From positions 29,969,988 through 30,033,987 of the forward strand of contig OU862918.1 of assembly GCA_917880885.1 (NCBI GenBank): a stretch of DNA of 64,000 nt, in the 5' to 3' direction. Shown one piece after another: positions 10,615 through 22,039 of the stretch; position 1 is the first letter of the stretch; every line of letters begins with the position of its first letter. The notes under the pieces were generated by a model. That model saw only the letters and a list, made by a program, of their open reading frames with translations, did no database searches and was not told the origin of the DNA. A program made the translations under genes and the position numbers. Origin of the DNA: Limnephilus marmoratus. Its lineage: Eukaryota; Arthropoda; Insecta; Trichoptera; Limnephilidae.

Positions 10615-10664
10615 TTAACATATAACTGCATACTCAACCAAATTTAAAATTTTCGTAGAGGTTT

Positions 10665-11700
10665 TAGAAATCATCTGGACGATCGATATGTGCCTTAAAT
10701 TCTTCAAGTGTTTTATACTTTTCTGTCTGTCTGATTAAGTGTTTTTTTTAATGTGAAATTAAGGATTTTAATTTAGATGTAAGTATTGTTTTTATCACTA
10801 ACGTGACTCGGATAAATGAACATTTGGAAGCATAAAACTTTCACCGATTTATAAACATTTATACAGACAGCGATACGGACCCTTGTTATTTAAATTCTCC
10901 ATACAAATCCCGGCGAGCGAATCCTCACAGGAAATACCTTAAAAACTCACAACAAAATAAAAGTTGTAATTTATCGCGGTAGTTTTGCAAAAATACTTGG
11001 GTTGAGCCACTGAGCCATCGCGGTGCGGTGGCCTCTCATACTAAACGTCTTACGGAATATTCCAAAGATTAGGATTAGGAGTACGTACAGTAAGTCAGTC
11101 ATCGTAATTTTCAAACACGACAAGGAGTTGTTATATATCGGTGACGAGGTGTAAAAATTCCACCAATCTTTTTAGAAGGAATGAACAACTTGTGGTCTCA
11201 CATGTAAAATACCTTTTTTAATGTGAATACACAAGAGTCGAAACATAATCTGTAATTGTAATTAGATATTCTCGGGTCTAATCTTGATTGCCTGTATGGA
11301 AATGGACGCATCAGACTTGAGCTTACTCCAAAAGCTTTCGTCTCCGAACATAATTATTTAAAGAGTTCCCCTCCGAGCTATACCGCACGATTGACGACAT
11401 CAATGTACCACGGACGCTAGTTGATCGCTAGTTTGGTGTGAACGGTTTCTGCATGCTCTTAGGACGCTCCCGTGCACGCCACCGTGGACGCAAAATGAAC
11501 GCGCCGCACAGTGGCTGATTTTGATGATTTGGCGCGACATTGCTTCCGGCGTTCGATCATTTGGCAGTTCATTGATGTTTTTTTAAGTATTAATAAGAAA
11601 TATCACTTATTTTTTTGTTAATTTTTATTAGTTGAAATGTTGATAATGATTTTTAAGCTTTTATAAAAAGTAGCATGTACTATAAACTACAGAATTGTAT
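10665..11700. other. Unassigned intergenic DNA with a GC-richer patch
   Basis: Mostly AT-rich. The segment 11380-11560 is clearly richer in G+C and CpG (for example GCGCCGCACAGTGGCTG), which could be old element sequence or a regulatory region. I cannot assign it. Confidence 0.4.
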
Positions 11701-11706
11701 TTTATT

Positions 11707-11810
11707 GATTATAATTCTTTAAAAAAAAAAAACATATAATAAAAATACAGTGAAAACAGATTATAATTCTTTAAAAAAAACTGATAATAAAAATACAGTG
11801 AAAACTAAAT
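11707..11810 (+). repeat. Short tandem duplication
   Basis: Two copies of a roughly 55-bp AT-rich unit, starting GATTATAATTCTTTAAAAAA and ending AATACAGTGAAAAC, lie head to tail. Confidence 0.8.
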
Positions 11811-12101
11811 ATTTATTATATAATTTAACATAAATACAAAATGTGATTTCCAGTAGCAACCTTATGTTTATAATTATTTGGGAAAACTATTTAGGTGATT
11901 AACCTTAACTTACAATCATTGAAATCTCTAATGACACCGAACCTGATAAAAATTGAAGGAGAAACCCATACAATAGGCACATCGTTATTAATTGATGTAC
12001 CTGACAATAATACTTAGGATTTTGCAGACAGTGGGGAATAACAGTTTTATAGTGGGGGTAATTAGCGTAATTCACCCTATACGAATATTTTATCTCCTTA
12101 T

Positions 12102-13150
12102 TGACGAAAATTACAATCATTTCTTAAAAATGCAATTACTTGAGTGGCTGGCCATAGTTGGTGGTGATCTTTTTTTTCCATGAACAAAAAAAAACACTGC
12201 AATAATGTCCTATTAAAATTGGAGTGAAGACTCGTGAAGTTTTTTTATTCCTACTGCATTAAAGACAAAAATTAGAAAAAAGTTTGGAAAAAAAAACGTA
12301 AACTTTGAATCAATGCAAAAGATGTAATTTATAAAAAAAAATATTTTTAACTTATTTAAATAAAGGATGTATCTTGAAGAATATTATTTTTATTTAAAAT
12401 AAATATATCCAATGATAAGTACACACAAAACTTGATTCCGCATACCTTCAAAATCACCTTTATACAGCAGTGTAAATGTGTGCCCAGTGTACCCCTGTTC
12501 TGGGACTAATTACAGAATAATTAAGTTTCAGATGTTAATTTAAATTGTCAGTGAGGAATTGTGGATAACTTTATTTATTTTTTTAATGGTACACCGAACT
12601 AAATATTACATTCAGTTGATTTTTCTTTGACATATCGGAACCAAAGATTGAATTCTGAAAAAAAATTGATGAAAATTACAATCATTTCTTAAAAATGCAA
12701 TTACTGGAGTGGCTGGCAATAGTTGGTTGTGATTTTTTTTTCCCAGTACAAAAAACACACAGCAATAACATCCTATTAGAATTGTAGTGAAGACTCGTGA
12801 AGTTTTTTATTCCTACTCCATTAAAGACAAAAAAATAGGAAAAAAAGATTTAAAAAAACGTTAATTTTGAACTAAGGCAACAGATATAATTTATGAAAAA
12901 ATATATTTTTTAAGTTGTTTAAATAAAGCACGTATCTTAAAAAAATATGTTAAGCGATTTTTAGAAATACTTATTTCCTATAATAAGTACACAAACCACC
13001 TGATTTCACAAGCCTTTAAACTTGCCTAGATACAGAAGCGTAATTGCGCGCCGGAACATCTCAGTTCTGTGACTAATTACGGAGTAAGTAAGCTTCGGAT
13101 GTTATTTTCAATTATTTTTTTAATGTCAGTGGTTAATTGAGAATACATTA
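12102..13150 (+). repeat. 0.56-kb tandem duplication, diverged
   Basis: Two head-to-tail copies with an offset of about 565 bp. 'GAAAATTACAATCATTTCTT' starts at 12106 and again at 12671. Further shared landmarks are AGTGAAGACTCGTGAAGTTT and 'CTGGGACTAATTAC' / 'CTGTGACTAATTAC'. Copies differ by many substitutions and small indels, so the duplication is old. No coding capacity. Confidence 0.8.
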
Positions 13151-15790
13151 GTAAAAAAAAAATCATTTCGGGAACATGCCGATCTTGGGTCAACGTCGCG
13201 CCAGCACTCAAATTTCAGCCACTGTGCGCCGGTTTGGTCAGGCCTTTAGATGATATGGAGGTCGGACAGATCACCGATCTGCAGTCTCTCGGCAATCCCA
13301 TTGGTCCCCCATCAATTAATAGGAATCAATCTCGATCACAAGTCACTCTCTCGCGCTGCGACGAAGATCATCCAAATTATTCTACTTTAAGCTCCCGGTC
13401 AATACACAACCTTGTAAATCGTGTTTGTTCGCCCTCCACATAACAATTGTTCATATTTTAATCAAAAGTTATGGTGGTTATGTTCTGTTCCTAATTTGTA
13501 AATAAACTTGTGAGTATTGTAACAATATTCTACTTATTTCATTTACCACACACTTTACACACATCATCAAAACATATAAAAACCAGAAATGAAAAATCTT
13601 AATTCTGTAATGGATTGAAAGTTTCTAGCTATTGTTTCTTTTTCTGGTCACTCTTTTCAGTGTCACACTTTCTTGGTAGCACTATTCACCTGGCTGAGGA
13701 TTTACCTCCATTATCAGTATTAAAAAGAGTGTTTATTGCATCCCCCACAATGGCCACTCCTTTCTGACATCCAGCCAGTTAACCAAAGCAGAGTTGTACA
13801 AAATGACCACAAAAACACTAAAAAAGCAGCACCATTCGCTAATTTCCAACAGCTACTGAAATCCAGTGATTTCCACAATCCCGGGGCTGCGCGCGGAGAG
13901 GGGATTTATTATGTCTCTTCTTATCTTTGTAATGCAGGAACAAGGGTTGTGATTTTTTCAAGGAAATACCCAGCCCTTTCCACTGACCCAATAATTTACA
14001 TACCTCGGTACAAGTGTTAATGGGACCCATTTATTTGCGCACTGCTTTAACTTTGACGCTTTTGCAAGTTCAACTTTCGGCGGGAAAAAACAAACAATCA
14101 CCCGGAAGGATGCTGTGTAAAATTTTAAAGAGTTTTTTGAAATGCGACCGGAAAAAATAAACTCTCTTTTAATTTTTGTTAATGATAGCTTAAAGTTCTA
14201 ACGTTTTTTTTCATGGGTTTATTATTTTAAAATTATTTTTAATGTGTGCCATTTTATAACATTAAATGGTGTCACCTGCTGACAAACTACATTAATAGTT
14301 TTGCAAGTTAGAATTTAATTATAAATTTAAAAAATGAAATAAAAATCGTGGAATAGAAATTGATGAAAATCTCCGATGGAACTCGCTCTTTGACGTAATT
14401 AAAAAAAAACTCACCAGGTGCATGAACTTCTTTAGAAACATCCGCAATATCCTCAATATAATCTTAGTATCAAATATACTTATTAATTAATAATTTAACG
14501 GTAAAATTAAAACCATGTTATCATTATAAAGTATATTAGTTCCTGTCATGAACGATTTTTTTAGATTTGTAACACTTCCAATTCAATTGTCTCTTAATGA
14601 AATGGTAAGATGACCATCCAATTTTGAATATAGTAATTATTAGAAAAATTGAAAAAAAATATTTTTTTACCTTCTTAATTCTTGTTTTCTTTTTGTTAAA
14701 AAGTTATTTAACGAATTTTGGTTTATTATTTGTAATACGAGTATGTAACAAATATTTTTTTTCGATATAATTTTATTTTTAGATATAATAATAATAATTG
14801 GCTAATTTATATAGCGCCGTTTTCGTGGAAAATCACCTCAAGGGCGCTATGATATATATATATTTATAGTTATTTCTTCAGACATACATTTTCGACTTAA
14901 CAAGTAAATATTATGTGCTATTAAATAAATCAAATTCTTGTACTTACTAACAAATCTCGTTTCATTTAGATTCCACAAATTTATTAATGTATGCGTGCAA
15001 ATAAAATACTATGCATCTGAATTAACATTAATATGTTGTAAAGGTCAGGTCAATTATAGCGGAATGGTCATTGTCACCCATTAAATGCAGCAACGAATTC
15101 GCCAATCATTCGTGCTCTTCATATGTTCAATAATATTGGTCTAAATTCTAACATCGACATTTTCTCTAATTCACTGCCCAAATTTAAAAAGATCGTCATG
15201 TCAATTATATAAATTGTTCAATGCGCATTCATACATACGTACACACACACACACACCCTCACACACAGACACACACCCTCTCACCTTCCCACAACACACA
15301 TCATCCGGTAATTACTTAATATGCATACTATAAATAAGACACTACAAAGAAACACGTAATAGGTACCCACCATGAAATTTACTTATTAATGGTAATTTTT
15401 TTTACCAATTTAGCTAATGTACTATATTATTATGTTTCTGTTCATAAATAAATAAATTAAGCAAGTTAAGACGTACGTTCCTTTCGAAAGCTCCACTATG
15501 ACGCGGTCAAGACCTGTATCTGGTTTTACATAATTATAATTATAACAAACTTTTTACCAGGTACAAGAAAGATTCAGTTATTTTTTTAAATCCTGAATTA
15601 TAAGGAATATAGAAGAATCGAGCAAACTTTTTAATGAGAACATCGGTGATGTGGGCTGGTACATATTTGATACAAATACGAAACACAATCCTAACGATGG
15701 AAAACATTCCAGTTAGTTCCAAACATAAAAGAGAATATATTTGTCGATACCCGCTTCGTTGAAACGTCTAAAAATTTTCATTTTGCTCAA
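13150..15790. other. Unassigned intergenic DNA with two GC-richer islands
   Basis: Islands at about 13180-13440 and 13740-14110 are richer in G+C than the surroundings. The second holds an E2F-like GGCGGGAAA (14078-14088). The frames at 13234-13443 and 13736-14020 have no recognised domain. A (CA)n-rich tract lies at 15237-15300. Around 14790-14850 a '(AAT)n then TTATATAGCGCCG' motif resembles tails of dispersed repeats in other animals. I call no gene here. Confidence 0.45.
15237..15300. repeat. CA-rich microsatellite
   Basis: A (CA)n run with interruptions (CCCT, GA) and a C-rich continuation. Confidence 0.9.
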
Positions 15791-15939
15791 ACGTTAATGC
15801 TTCCGCGTAAGCCGTGCGTTATTGACAATATTTTCCGTGGCGTGGGACGAAACTATAAACTCTTTGAATTTAAGATATTAGAATTGAGGAGTTTTGCGAA
15901 TGACGATGTCACGATAAAAAAAAATTTATTCCAACGTCA

Positions 15940-16160
15940 AATTTATTCAAACCAAGCCCTGAATGGAGATGATTCTGATTGCAGATTGGTGTTTCAGAGA
16001 GGTACCTACTTAGGAAGCAAAATGTGCAATGGACGTAGTTTTCAAACAAGATTGTTTGGAGAGATGAAGCCTCATTTAAATTTAACGGCTCAATTGATTT
16101 CCACAATTGCAGCCATCGAGCAGATGGCGTCTGAATTTCCCCAAGTTAATTACATAGGTT
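15940..16160 (+). pseudogene. Tc1/mariner-superfamily transposase fragment
   Basis: In the frame near 15975-16120 the words '[13 protein letters not shown]' and 'DFHNC' appear. They resemble the block around the first catalytic aspartate of insect Tc1/mariner-like transposases, where 'DEA(S/T)F', a short spacer and 'HN' are usual. An in-frame stop precedes the block and the match ends at about 16125, so this is only a remnant. The longer open frame at 15797-16162 is in another frame and has no signature. The assignment rests on a short motif. Confidence 0.4.
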
Positions 16161-16189
16161 AATTTACCATGTGCATGACAAAGATTATT

Positions 16190-16712
16190 TTTAATAAAAT
16201 AAAATGCTTTTTTGTTTAAAACCACGAAATTTATTAATTTATGAACCAATCGGATTCGCTTATCTTAAGCCTCTTCAGGGTACAAATTAATACTAAACGT
16301 GTGCTTATATATAACAAAATACAGAGGGAGACAACATGATACAAATATAACAAACACATAGACGGCCATAAAATACATTAACATATGCACTCAAGTAATG
16401 GGAAAAACAGAAAGATAATTAGGTAGACTAATGGGTTAAAATTTATAATAATAAATTTGGAGAAACAAAGCATCAACTGGCATAGTGGTAAGGAGCACTG
16501 GGAAATTTTTTATTTTTATTTTAAGGGTTTATTTGAAACAGACCTAATATTGGACTACTTGATATGTCTAATTGATTAATAAGTATATGACTTTTGGTTT
16601 TAACGGCTTTTTTATTTCTAGCGCCTCTAAATTAGATAAGCGAAACCGGTTGGTTCATAAATTAATAAATTTCGTGGTTTTAAACAAAAAAGTATTTTAT
16701 TTTATTAAATAT
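16190..16712. mobile_element. Foldback MITE (F1)
   Basis: Terminal inverted repeats of about 75-80 bp. The left arm is about 16190-16270 and the right arm about 16630-16710, sharing 'CACGAAATTTATTAATTTAT' and 'GTTTAAAACC'. The interior is unique and non-coding. It sits directly after the transposase fragment at 15.94-16.16 kb, although I see no evidence that the two belong together. Confidence 0.8.
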
Positions 16713-16856
16713 GTCAAACCACAAAGTGATTGCTTTCTACAATAATAAGATTATTTTTCATTCTTACTGTGTTATTGTTATTATTGACACGAATGCATAG
16801 TATTCGTCTCAAAATTCCTCTTGTAAGCATTCAGGTCCAGTTTATTATTTATATTT

Positions 16857-17055
16857 AACTGCTCCCAACCATCCGGAACCAGTGAGACTATGGCATCCCA
16901 AATTGAGATATGTTGTGAGGCTGAAGGTTGAATTTAATGCGAAGGGAATGAAATGCGGACGAGGAAGGTGGGAAAGCAACTGGCTCTTCACAGAAGGCTG
17001 AAGCCATTCCACGTTACGTTTTCTTTGTGAATGACGATCTTTGTGAGGGCAATAC
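16857..17055 (+). repeat. Dispersed repeat Q, copy 2
   Basis: 'CTGCTCCCAACCATCCGGAA' followed by 'CCAGTGAGACTATGGCATCC' and GTTGTGAGGCTGAAGG matches the tandem units at 58.7-59.4 kb. The similarity fades after about 16950. Confidence 0.7.
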
Positions 17056-17276
17056 ATATGAACATATTATTTTTATTTAAACAATTGTGAAACAGCTAAA
17101 CATATTAATTAATAAACATTAAAAAAAATTAAATTGCGCAAGCCTGGATTCCTAGTGGAGGTCTTACCCTTCGACCACGGAGGTCGTCATCGTCCTGTCT
17201 CCTATATTTGACATTATTCCTTTGCCCAGCCCTTCGTTGGGTGTGTGGCAAGCGAAACATCCCTCTTGGTTCCTTA

Positions 17277-17709
17277 AGCGTCGATGACACACGGCGAGTT
17301 TACAAGCTACTATCTACTAAGTTTAAAAGCGGGTAAATCGGCGAGTGAGATTGTCATGATGACACACAAAACTGTCCACTCGCTCAGAAGCGTGGAAAAC
17401 TGAGGCCGCTGCTAGCGCCAGTAACAAGAATAACGACGCCTGCGTAAACTAATTCTTCAGATGTTTGACAGTCGAAATCAGCAGTTTATCGGAAGCCATG
17501 TTGGAAACACAAATAAACCAATCGCAAGCAAACTGAGCAAGCGTGTGGGCCAGTAAAGTTGACGACCTTTCAACTTTTTTTCGTAGATTGTCAACAATCT
17601 GCTAGTCACTGCTAGTTAGCAAGTAACACGATGACACTGGGCGAGTTTACTAACAGATAGTGAATTTCCCAGACAGTAGCTTGTAAACTCGCCGTGTATC
17701 ATCGACGCT
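17277..17709. mobile_element. MITE with TTA target duplication (Harbinger-like, P1)
   Basis: 433 bp with inverted termini of about 35 bp. The left terminus starts AGCGTCGATGACACACGGCG and the right terminus has one difference in the same 20 bases. TTA lies on both sides (17274-17276 and 17710-17712). A 3-bp TTA/TAA duplication fits PIF/Harbinger. Internal echoes of the end sequence occur near 17365 and 17625. No transposase. Confidence 0.75.
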
Positions 17710-17712
17710 TTA

Positions 17713-18400
17713 CACGTCAATAGCGATGTTCAACATTCTCACAGAGTCACCATCAGCCGTGACGAATTTAACACAACCATTCTGTTCAAGACTGCCGAAT
17801 AAATAACAGCTTTGTAAATCGCTTCTTGTTCGCTCCTTCTTTCATACAAGAATTCTTTATAAATATTAAATCATGGTTCGGATGTAATCGGATGTAAATT
17901 GTTTCTAATAAACTTAGAAGTACAGTGTTAAATGCTAATTTGATTTATACACAATCCATCCACACACATTACCCTCGTAGGGGTTTTGTGATTTATTCTG
18001 GTTCCGCAACGTTACAACCCAGGTATACGAGAGTTCTTAACTTTTCCTATATAAGGGCCAGAACAGCTTTTACCCAAGCCTGGAAGGCAGTGCTAAGTAC
18101 TGAGAGAATTAAATTATAATTATGGCGATGCTTTCGCGCGTTAGAAAAGTTTTCTTAAGCTCTAGCAACCACCAAACTAGATACACGTCCGTATTACGAT
18201 AGCGGTTCAAATATTTATTTTCAATGAAGTCGAACTAAACCTTCCACATCCACAACTTTTTTAGAATAAGCAAACAGTTCATTCAATGATCATCGAGGCA
18301 AACACATTTAGTTCTTTCAGCATTGCTTCCAAATTGAAAAACCTCCCCTACACAAAGGCACCGGTATAGTATGCTCGCATACCTGGCGGGGTAGTTGTCG
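17713..18400. other. Unassigned intergenic DNA
   Basis: No recognised gene. A short segment near 17775-17830 (TTTGTAAATCGCTTCTTGTT) loosely resembles 13405-13430. That could mean two old LTR fragments, but I cannot support it. Confidence 0.4.
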
Positions 18401-18404
18401 CAGA

Positions 18405-18605
18405 GTTACGTCACAAATTGCCCGATCATTCCCCGCAACGTAGGCATCGTAGCCAAAGGCTTCGTCAGATTCCAAATTACAGGTTTATTCTCCCGGGACT
18501 CCCCCGGCGCTTTTTCCCGCGAAATATATAGAATTTGGCGCCAAAATTGAGCCGCGAATGTAATGCCACTCCCGCCAACATTGGCGGCGGAAGTCAACTG
18601 CCTGT
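18405..18605. promoter_or_regulatory. GC-rich patch with two palindromic E2F-type sites
   Basis: TTTCCCGCGAAA (18513-18524) and TTTGGCGCCAAA (18534-18545) are both perfect palindromes of the E2F consensus TTTSSCGC. Their centres are 21 bp apart, about two helical turns. A TTACGTCAC word (CRE-like) lies near 18407-18415. Surrounding sequence is GC-rich compared with its neighbours. This composition and spacing would suit a promoter, but I see no convincing downstream coding exon. The frame from 18850 starts with TTG and has no known domain. Confidence 0.4.
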
Positions 18606-19466
18606 ACTCAACTCAAACCAACTCCAACCCCTATTTTCTAAATTACTGCCTACATTATTTAACGGGTTTCATAAAAGTGTTGACGCCTTTTTGTTTTGTC
18701 TACATGGGAGTGGTTTAATACGATTCTTGTGGAATAGTGCGAATGTTTAGAACGCAAAATAGCAAATAGCACGTGGTGTTTGGTACCGAACGTGTTATTT
18801 GTCGATCATAAATAAAAGCGGTTCATAAATAACAGGAAAAAGTGAACAGTTGACGAAATCATCATTCAAGTATTTTACCCCGAAAACACCAACAATCGAT
18901 AAAAAATATTTGCACGAAAATCAGTTAATCAGTACACTAGCACGAGAATTTTCTTATCGAAATTATAGACGAAATTGGATGGCGTATTGGAAAGGTTATT
19001 ATGTATGTATTTTATTTGTCGGTTATTTCACGTGCCGGTGGCTTTATCCGCGTTTGATTAAGCGATTGGTAGGAGATTTTGTAATTGATATAATTGATTT
19101 TCACATATCATATTAAAGCACTTCATCTCGATATTTTGGTGGATGCACTTATACACCTCGAGTTTAAATTACAAGTCTGTTTTGTTTAAGTTTTTGTTTT
19201 GTTGTTGAAATACTTTATCCTTTTCAAGTCAAATCAAAACCTCCGTTGGGTGTTCATTAGTGTTTGGAAATTCTGGATTTTTTCCATATTCCGCGGGATT
19301 GCGTGATAGAATTTGACACTACTTATATTATATTAAATTGAAAAAGTAAAGTAATTAAAGTATTTTAAGAAAACTTTGTTTAAAAGAAGATCGTAAAATA
19401 TATACACACATGAATGTCTCTCCATAGTCATTTCAGATCAATATTATTTGTTTTGAACCTTACTCT
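18606..19466. other. Unassigned DNA downstream of the GC-rich patch
   Basis: Holds an 88-codon open frame (18850-19116) beginning at TTG, with one hydrophobic stretch ('YYVCILFVGYF') and no recognised family. An internal ATG lies near 18979. It could be part of an exon of an unknown gene, but nothing in the sequence proves it. Confidence 0.3.
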
Positions 19467-19468
19467 TA

Positions 19469-20414
19469 GGTCCTTACATATGAAATTGGCGTTTTGCCGT
19501 ACTGGCACCTTTGATCTCAAATATCTTCTCTTTGGTTAGGAATTCCAAATTCAAATTTATACACCTATTTACTCATGTATTTGTGTTTCGAAAATTATAA
19601 TTCGTTTGTTTTTTCCTTAATTGTTTTTTTTTAATTTGCGTCACTTAGTTTACAAAATGGAAAACTTGAAATATCGCGTTATTTACGAGTACGAGTTCCA
19701 CCGTGGCACCAGTGCTGCAGAAACGGCTCGAAGGATCAATTATGTGTATGGCGACGGTGCCGCAAAAGAAAACACAGTGCGTTTTTGGTTCCAACGTTTT
19801 CGTTCTGGAAATTTCGACCTGCAGAACAAGCCCCGTGGACGGCCGGAGACCAAAGTTGATAATGAAGAATTGAAGGCTATTGTGGAAGCGGATCCATCGC
19901 AAACCACGTCCGAGTTAGCTGCAGGCTCGCAGGCTGCGGTGTTAGTGATAAAACTGTTTTAATCCACTTGAAGCAAATTGGGAAGGTGTAAAAGCTTGAA
20001 AGGTGGGTACCTCACGAATAGAGTGAAGCAAATCAACAAACACGTGTTAGAACGGTAGACCACACACTGCACAACAGACGGCTACCAAATTAGAGGAGCT
20101 TCGATTGGAATGTCTAAGACATCCACCGTACTCTCCATACCTTGCCCCAACAGATTACCATTTTTTCGAAATTTGGATAACTTCTTGCAAGGGAAAAAAT
20201 TCAACTCCGATGGGGCAGTCCAAACCGCCTTCAAAGATTTTATTGATTCCCATCCGAATGGTTTTTTTAGTAAAGGGATCGATGAACTACCTATGAGATG
20301 GCAAAGTGCCTAGATAGCAATGGTACATACTATGATTAAATAAATATATTATATTTAAAAAAAATCGACTTTATGTTCCTCCCATACAAAACGCCAATTT
20401 CATATGTAAGGACC
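19469..20414 (+). mobile_element. Internally deleted mariner element (M1)
   Basis: 946 bp bounded by TA dinucleotides (19467-19468 and 20415-20416). Inverted termini begin GGTCCTTACATATGAAATTG at both ends. It encodes both ends of a mariner transposase, joined across a missing middle. Full-length mariners are about 1.3 kb, so roughly 350 bp has been lost. The terminus is the kind seen in mori-group mariners (recalled, not searched). Confidence 0.9.
19657..20313 (+). pseudogene. Mariner transposase with central deletion
   Basis: The ATG at 19657 opens the N-terminal DNA-binding region, with 'YEFHRGTSAAETARRI', 'ENTVRFWFQRFRSGNF' and 'KPRGRPETKVDNEEL', typical mariner helix-turn-helix sequence. 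The frame is lost near 19930. Sequence downstream of about 20055 resumes with the C-terminal blocks 'LECLRHPPYSP', 'LAPTDYHFF' and 'LDNFLQGKKF', ending near 20313. The first two catalytic aspartates lie in the deleted part; the third (in 'APTDY') remains. No active enzyme can come from this copy, though its ends could be bound by a related transposase. Confidence 0.88.
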
Positions 20415-20416
20415 TA

Positions 20417-21735
20417 ATGTTAATATTATTATTTTAAAATTGCATTAAAAACGTGATGTAATATACATTTTAAAAATGCTTTGTTAAAAATAACGTCGTA
20501 AAAAACATAGACTCTGGAGAGCCCTGTCACCTTTTTGTGAAGGGACAAAAGTCCAGCAGCGGAAAACACTTTATGCATCCTCACCAGCTGGTGGGACTGT
20601 CATTAAGAAGGAATTCGCTAACTAAAGGTATCTCCCTCTGATATCTCCGTTCTCAGAAACGGATATCTCTTTCTTCAAGATCGATTGCAGGTTTAAAGTT
20701 TCCGCATCGATTCGGAAAGATTTTGGTGTAAATTTTGAATTTTTTTCAATCCCGCAAATTTCACACACGCAAAACGTGGGATTGCGGGGTGCGGGATTGC
20801 AAATCCTAGTCCTCATGTGGTTTATGTATCTGTAAGCGAGAATAATGTAGTTGGCGGAAATGTAATCGCAACGCTGAGTCGATAAAACTCACATCACAGT
20901 TTTAAATTTGGCCGGAAGGGTGAGAATCCCATTGGAGAAGATTACATTTTTCAGGGCGGAACCGGAAGCAACAAATATCTCAATTCACGTCATACATTGT
21001 AGGATTGAATAACTATTGAGGATGTGATCAAATTTTCGTCATAATAATTTTATTGTTACAGCCTGCTTTCTATATTAACATAACGATTAATAAACGGATA
21101 ATTTTCTGAAGTGTGATACGTTTATTTAAAAAAAATTAATATTAGAACCTTTAACCCTAAGACAGCCGATGAAACTGTGATGAAAAAATATTTTCCACAT
21201 TTGAAAATGTTTCGATGTTTTTACACGATGGTAAGTAAATTGCACCCAGACATGCCACCGTCGTACTTCTATTGGTTTATCTATTAATTAATCGCGATCA
21301 GGACTATATGCAAATTGTAGATTTAATAAAAACGTTAATATTCACAGAAGCGACCATATCTACAAGATGCACAGCATGGGCACCCAGACTATCATATTCG
21401 ATATCTATTCGGTCGTTTTTGTACGACACAACCTATGTACGTGTATAATATAAAGCTTGAAAAGAAAAGGCATTAAAGATTGGTAATAATTGACATGCAT
21501 TTCTGCTCATTTTCCTTTGGGATTCGTGGTGCAACGATCCTGTAAAACTCATTCGGTTGTGTTTTCGTATATCAGGTATTATTAAGTAACTAAGAAAGTA
21601 GAATACATGCGAGTACTATAAAATACAGTTTAGCTTAAACGAGTGATAACATATCTCAAACACAGTGGTAATTAAATCTATTCAATGAGATGAAGAATTG
21701 GAAAAATATGAACGATTCAAATCGTTCATGATATA
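20417..21735. other. Unassigned intergenic DNA
   Basis: Slightly GC-richer around 20500-20830. No domain-bearing frame and no element ends recognised. Confidence 0.5.
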
Positions 21736-22035
21736 AGATTTTCACGGACAAAAGTATTTTCGTTGTTTATTTTTAAGGTGTTAAGCCGTGTGCACTACCT
21801 CTTTCTTTATCCAACGTTTCGGATAGCGTTATTGTGACCATCATCAACAGGTCTGCCCTGATGATAGACACCGTAACGCTGTCCAAAACGTTGGCTAAAG
21901 AAATAGCGTTATTGTGACCATCATCAACAGGTCTGCCCTGATGATAGACACCGTAACGCTGTCCAAAACGTTGGCTAAAGAAATACGTAGCGCGACACGA
22001 CGTAACACCCCAAAAATAAATGACGAAAAGATTCA
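21736..22035. mobile_element. Hairpin MITE, family C, copy 2
   Basis: Begins AGATTTTCACGGACAAAAGT and ends with inverted words 'AACACCCCAAAAATAAATGA'. The arms match copy 1 at 1.3-1.8 kb and copy 3 at 54.2 kb. Its right half carries a direct duplication of 80 bp (21823-21902 and 21903-21982). Confidence 0.75.
21823..21982 (+). repeat. 80-bp tandem duplication within MITE C
   Basis: Two adjacent copies starting ATAGCGTTATTGTGACCATC and ending 'ACGTTGGCTAAAGAA'. They appear identical by eye, which points to a recent event. Confidence 0.9.
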
Positions 22036-22039
22036 AATC

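Larger units (their letters stand above)
9640..10665 (+). repeat. Dispersed repeat E, copy 1, split by insertion
   Basis: The flanks 9640-9954 and 10619-10665 together match a continuous second copy at about 62400-62690. Landmarks are CAGTCGATTAGTCATAC, ATTCACTACAAGTTTTTTT and 'ACATATAACTGCATACTCAA'. The interrupting DNA (9959-10614) is a TTAA-flanked MITE. No coding capacity; class unknown. Confidence 0.75.

Noticed and set aside
15797..16162. 121-codon frame as a host gene
   Set aside because: Another frame of the same DNA shows transposase-like words, and this frame has no domain.
16482..16510. A-box-like TGGCATAGTGG as a tRNA or SINE start
   Set aside because: No B box follows within 100 bp and the site lies inside the foldback MITE F1.
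13390..17830. Solo LTRs at 13.4 and 17.8 kb
   Set aside because: Only about 25 bp of loose similarity connects the two; no TG...CA borders with target duplications, primer-binding site or gag/pol were seen.
18850..19116. 88-codon frame as a small membrane protein
   Set aside because: It starts at TTG, has a single weak hydrophobic segment and no recognised family. The nearby E2F-type sites alone do not make it a gene.
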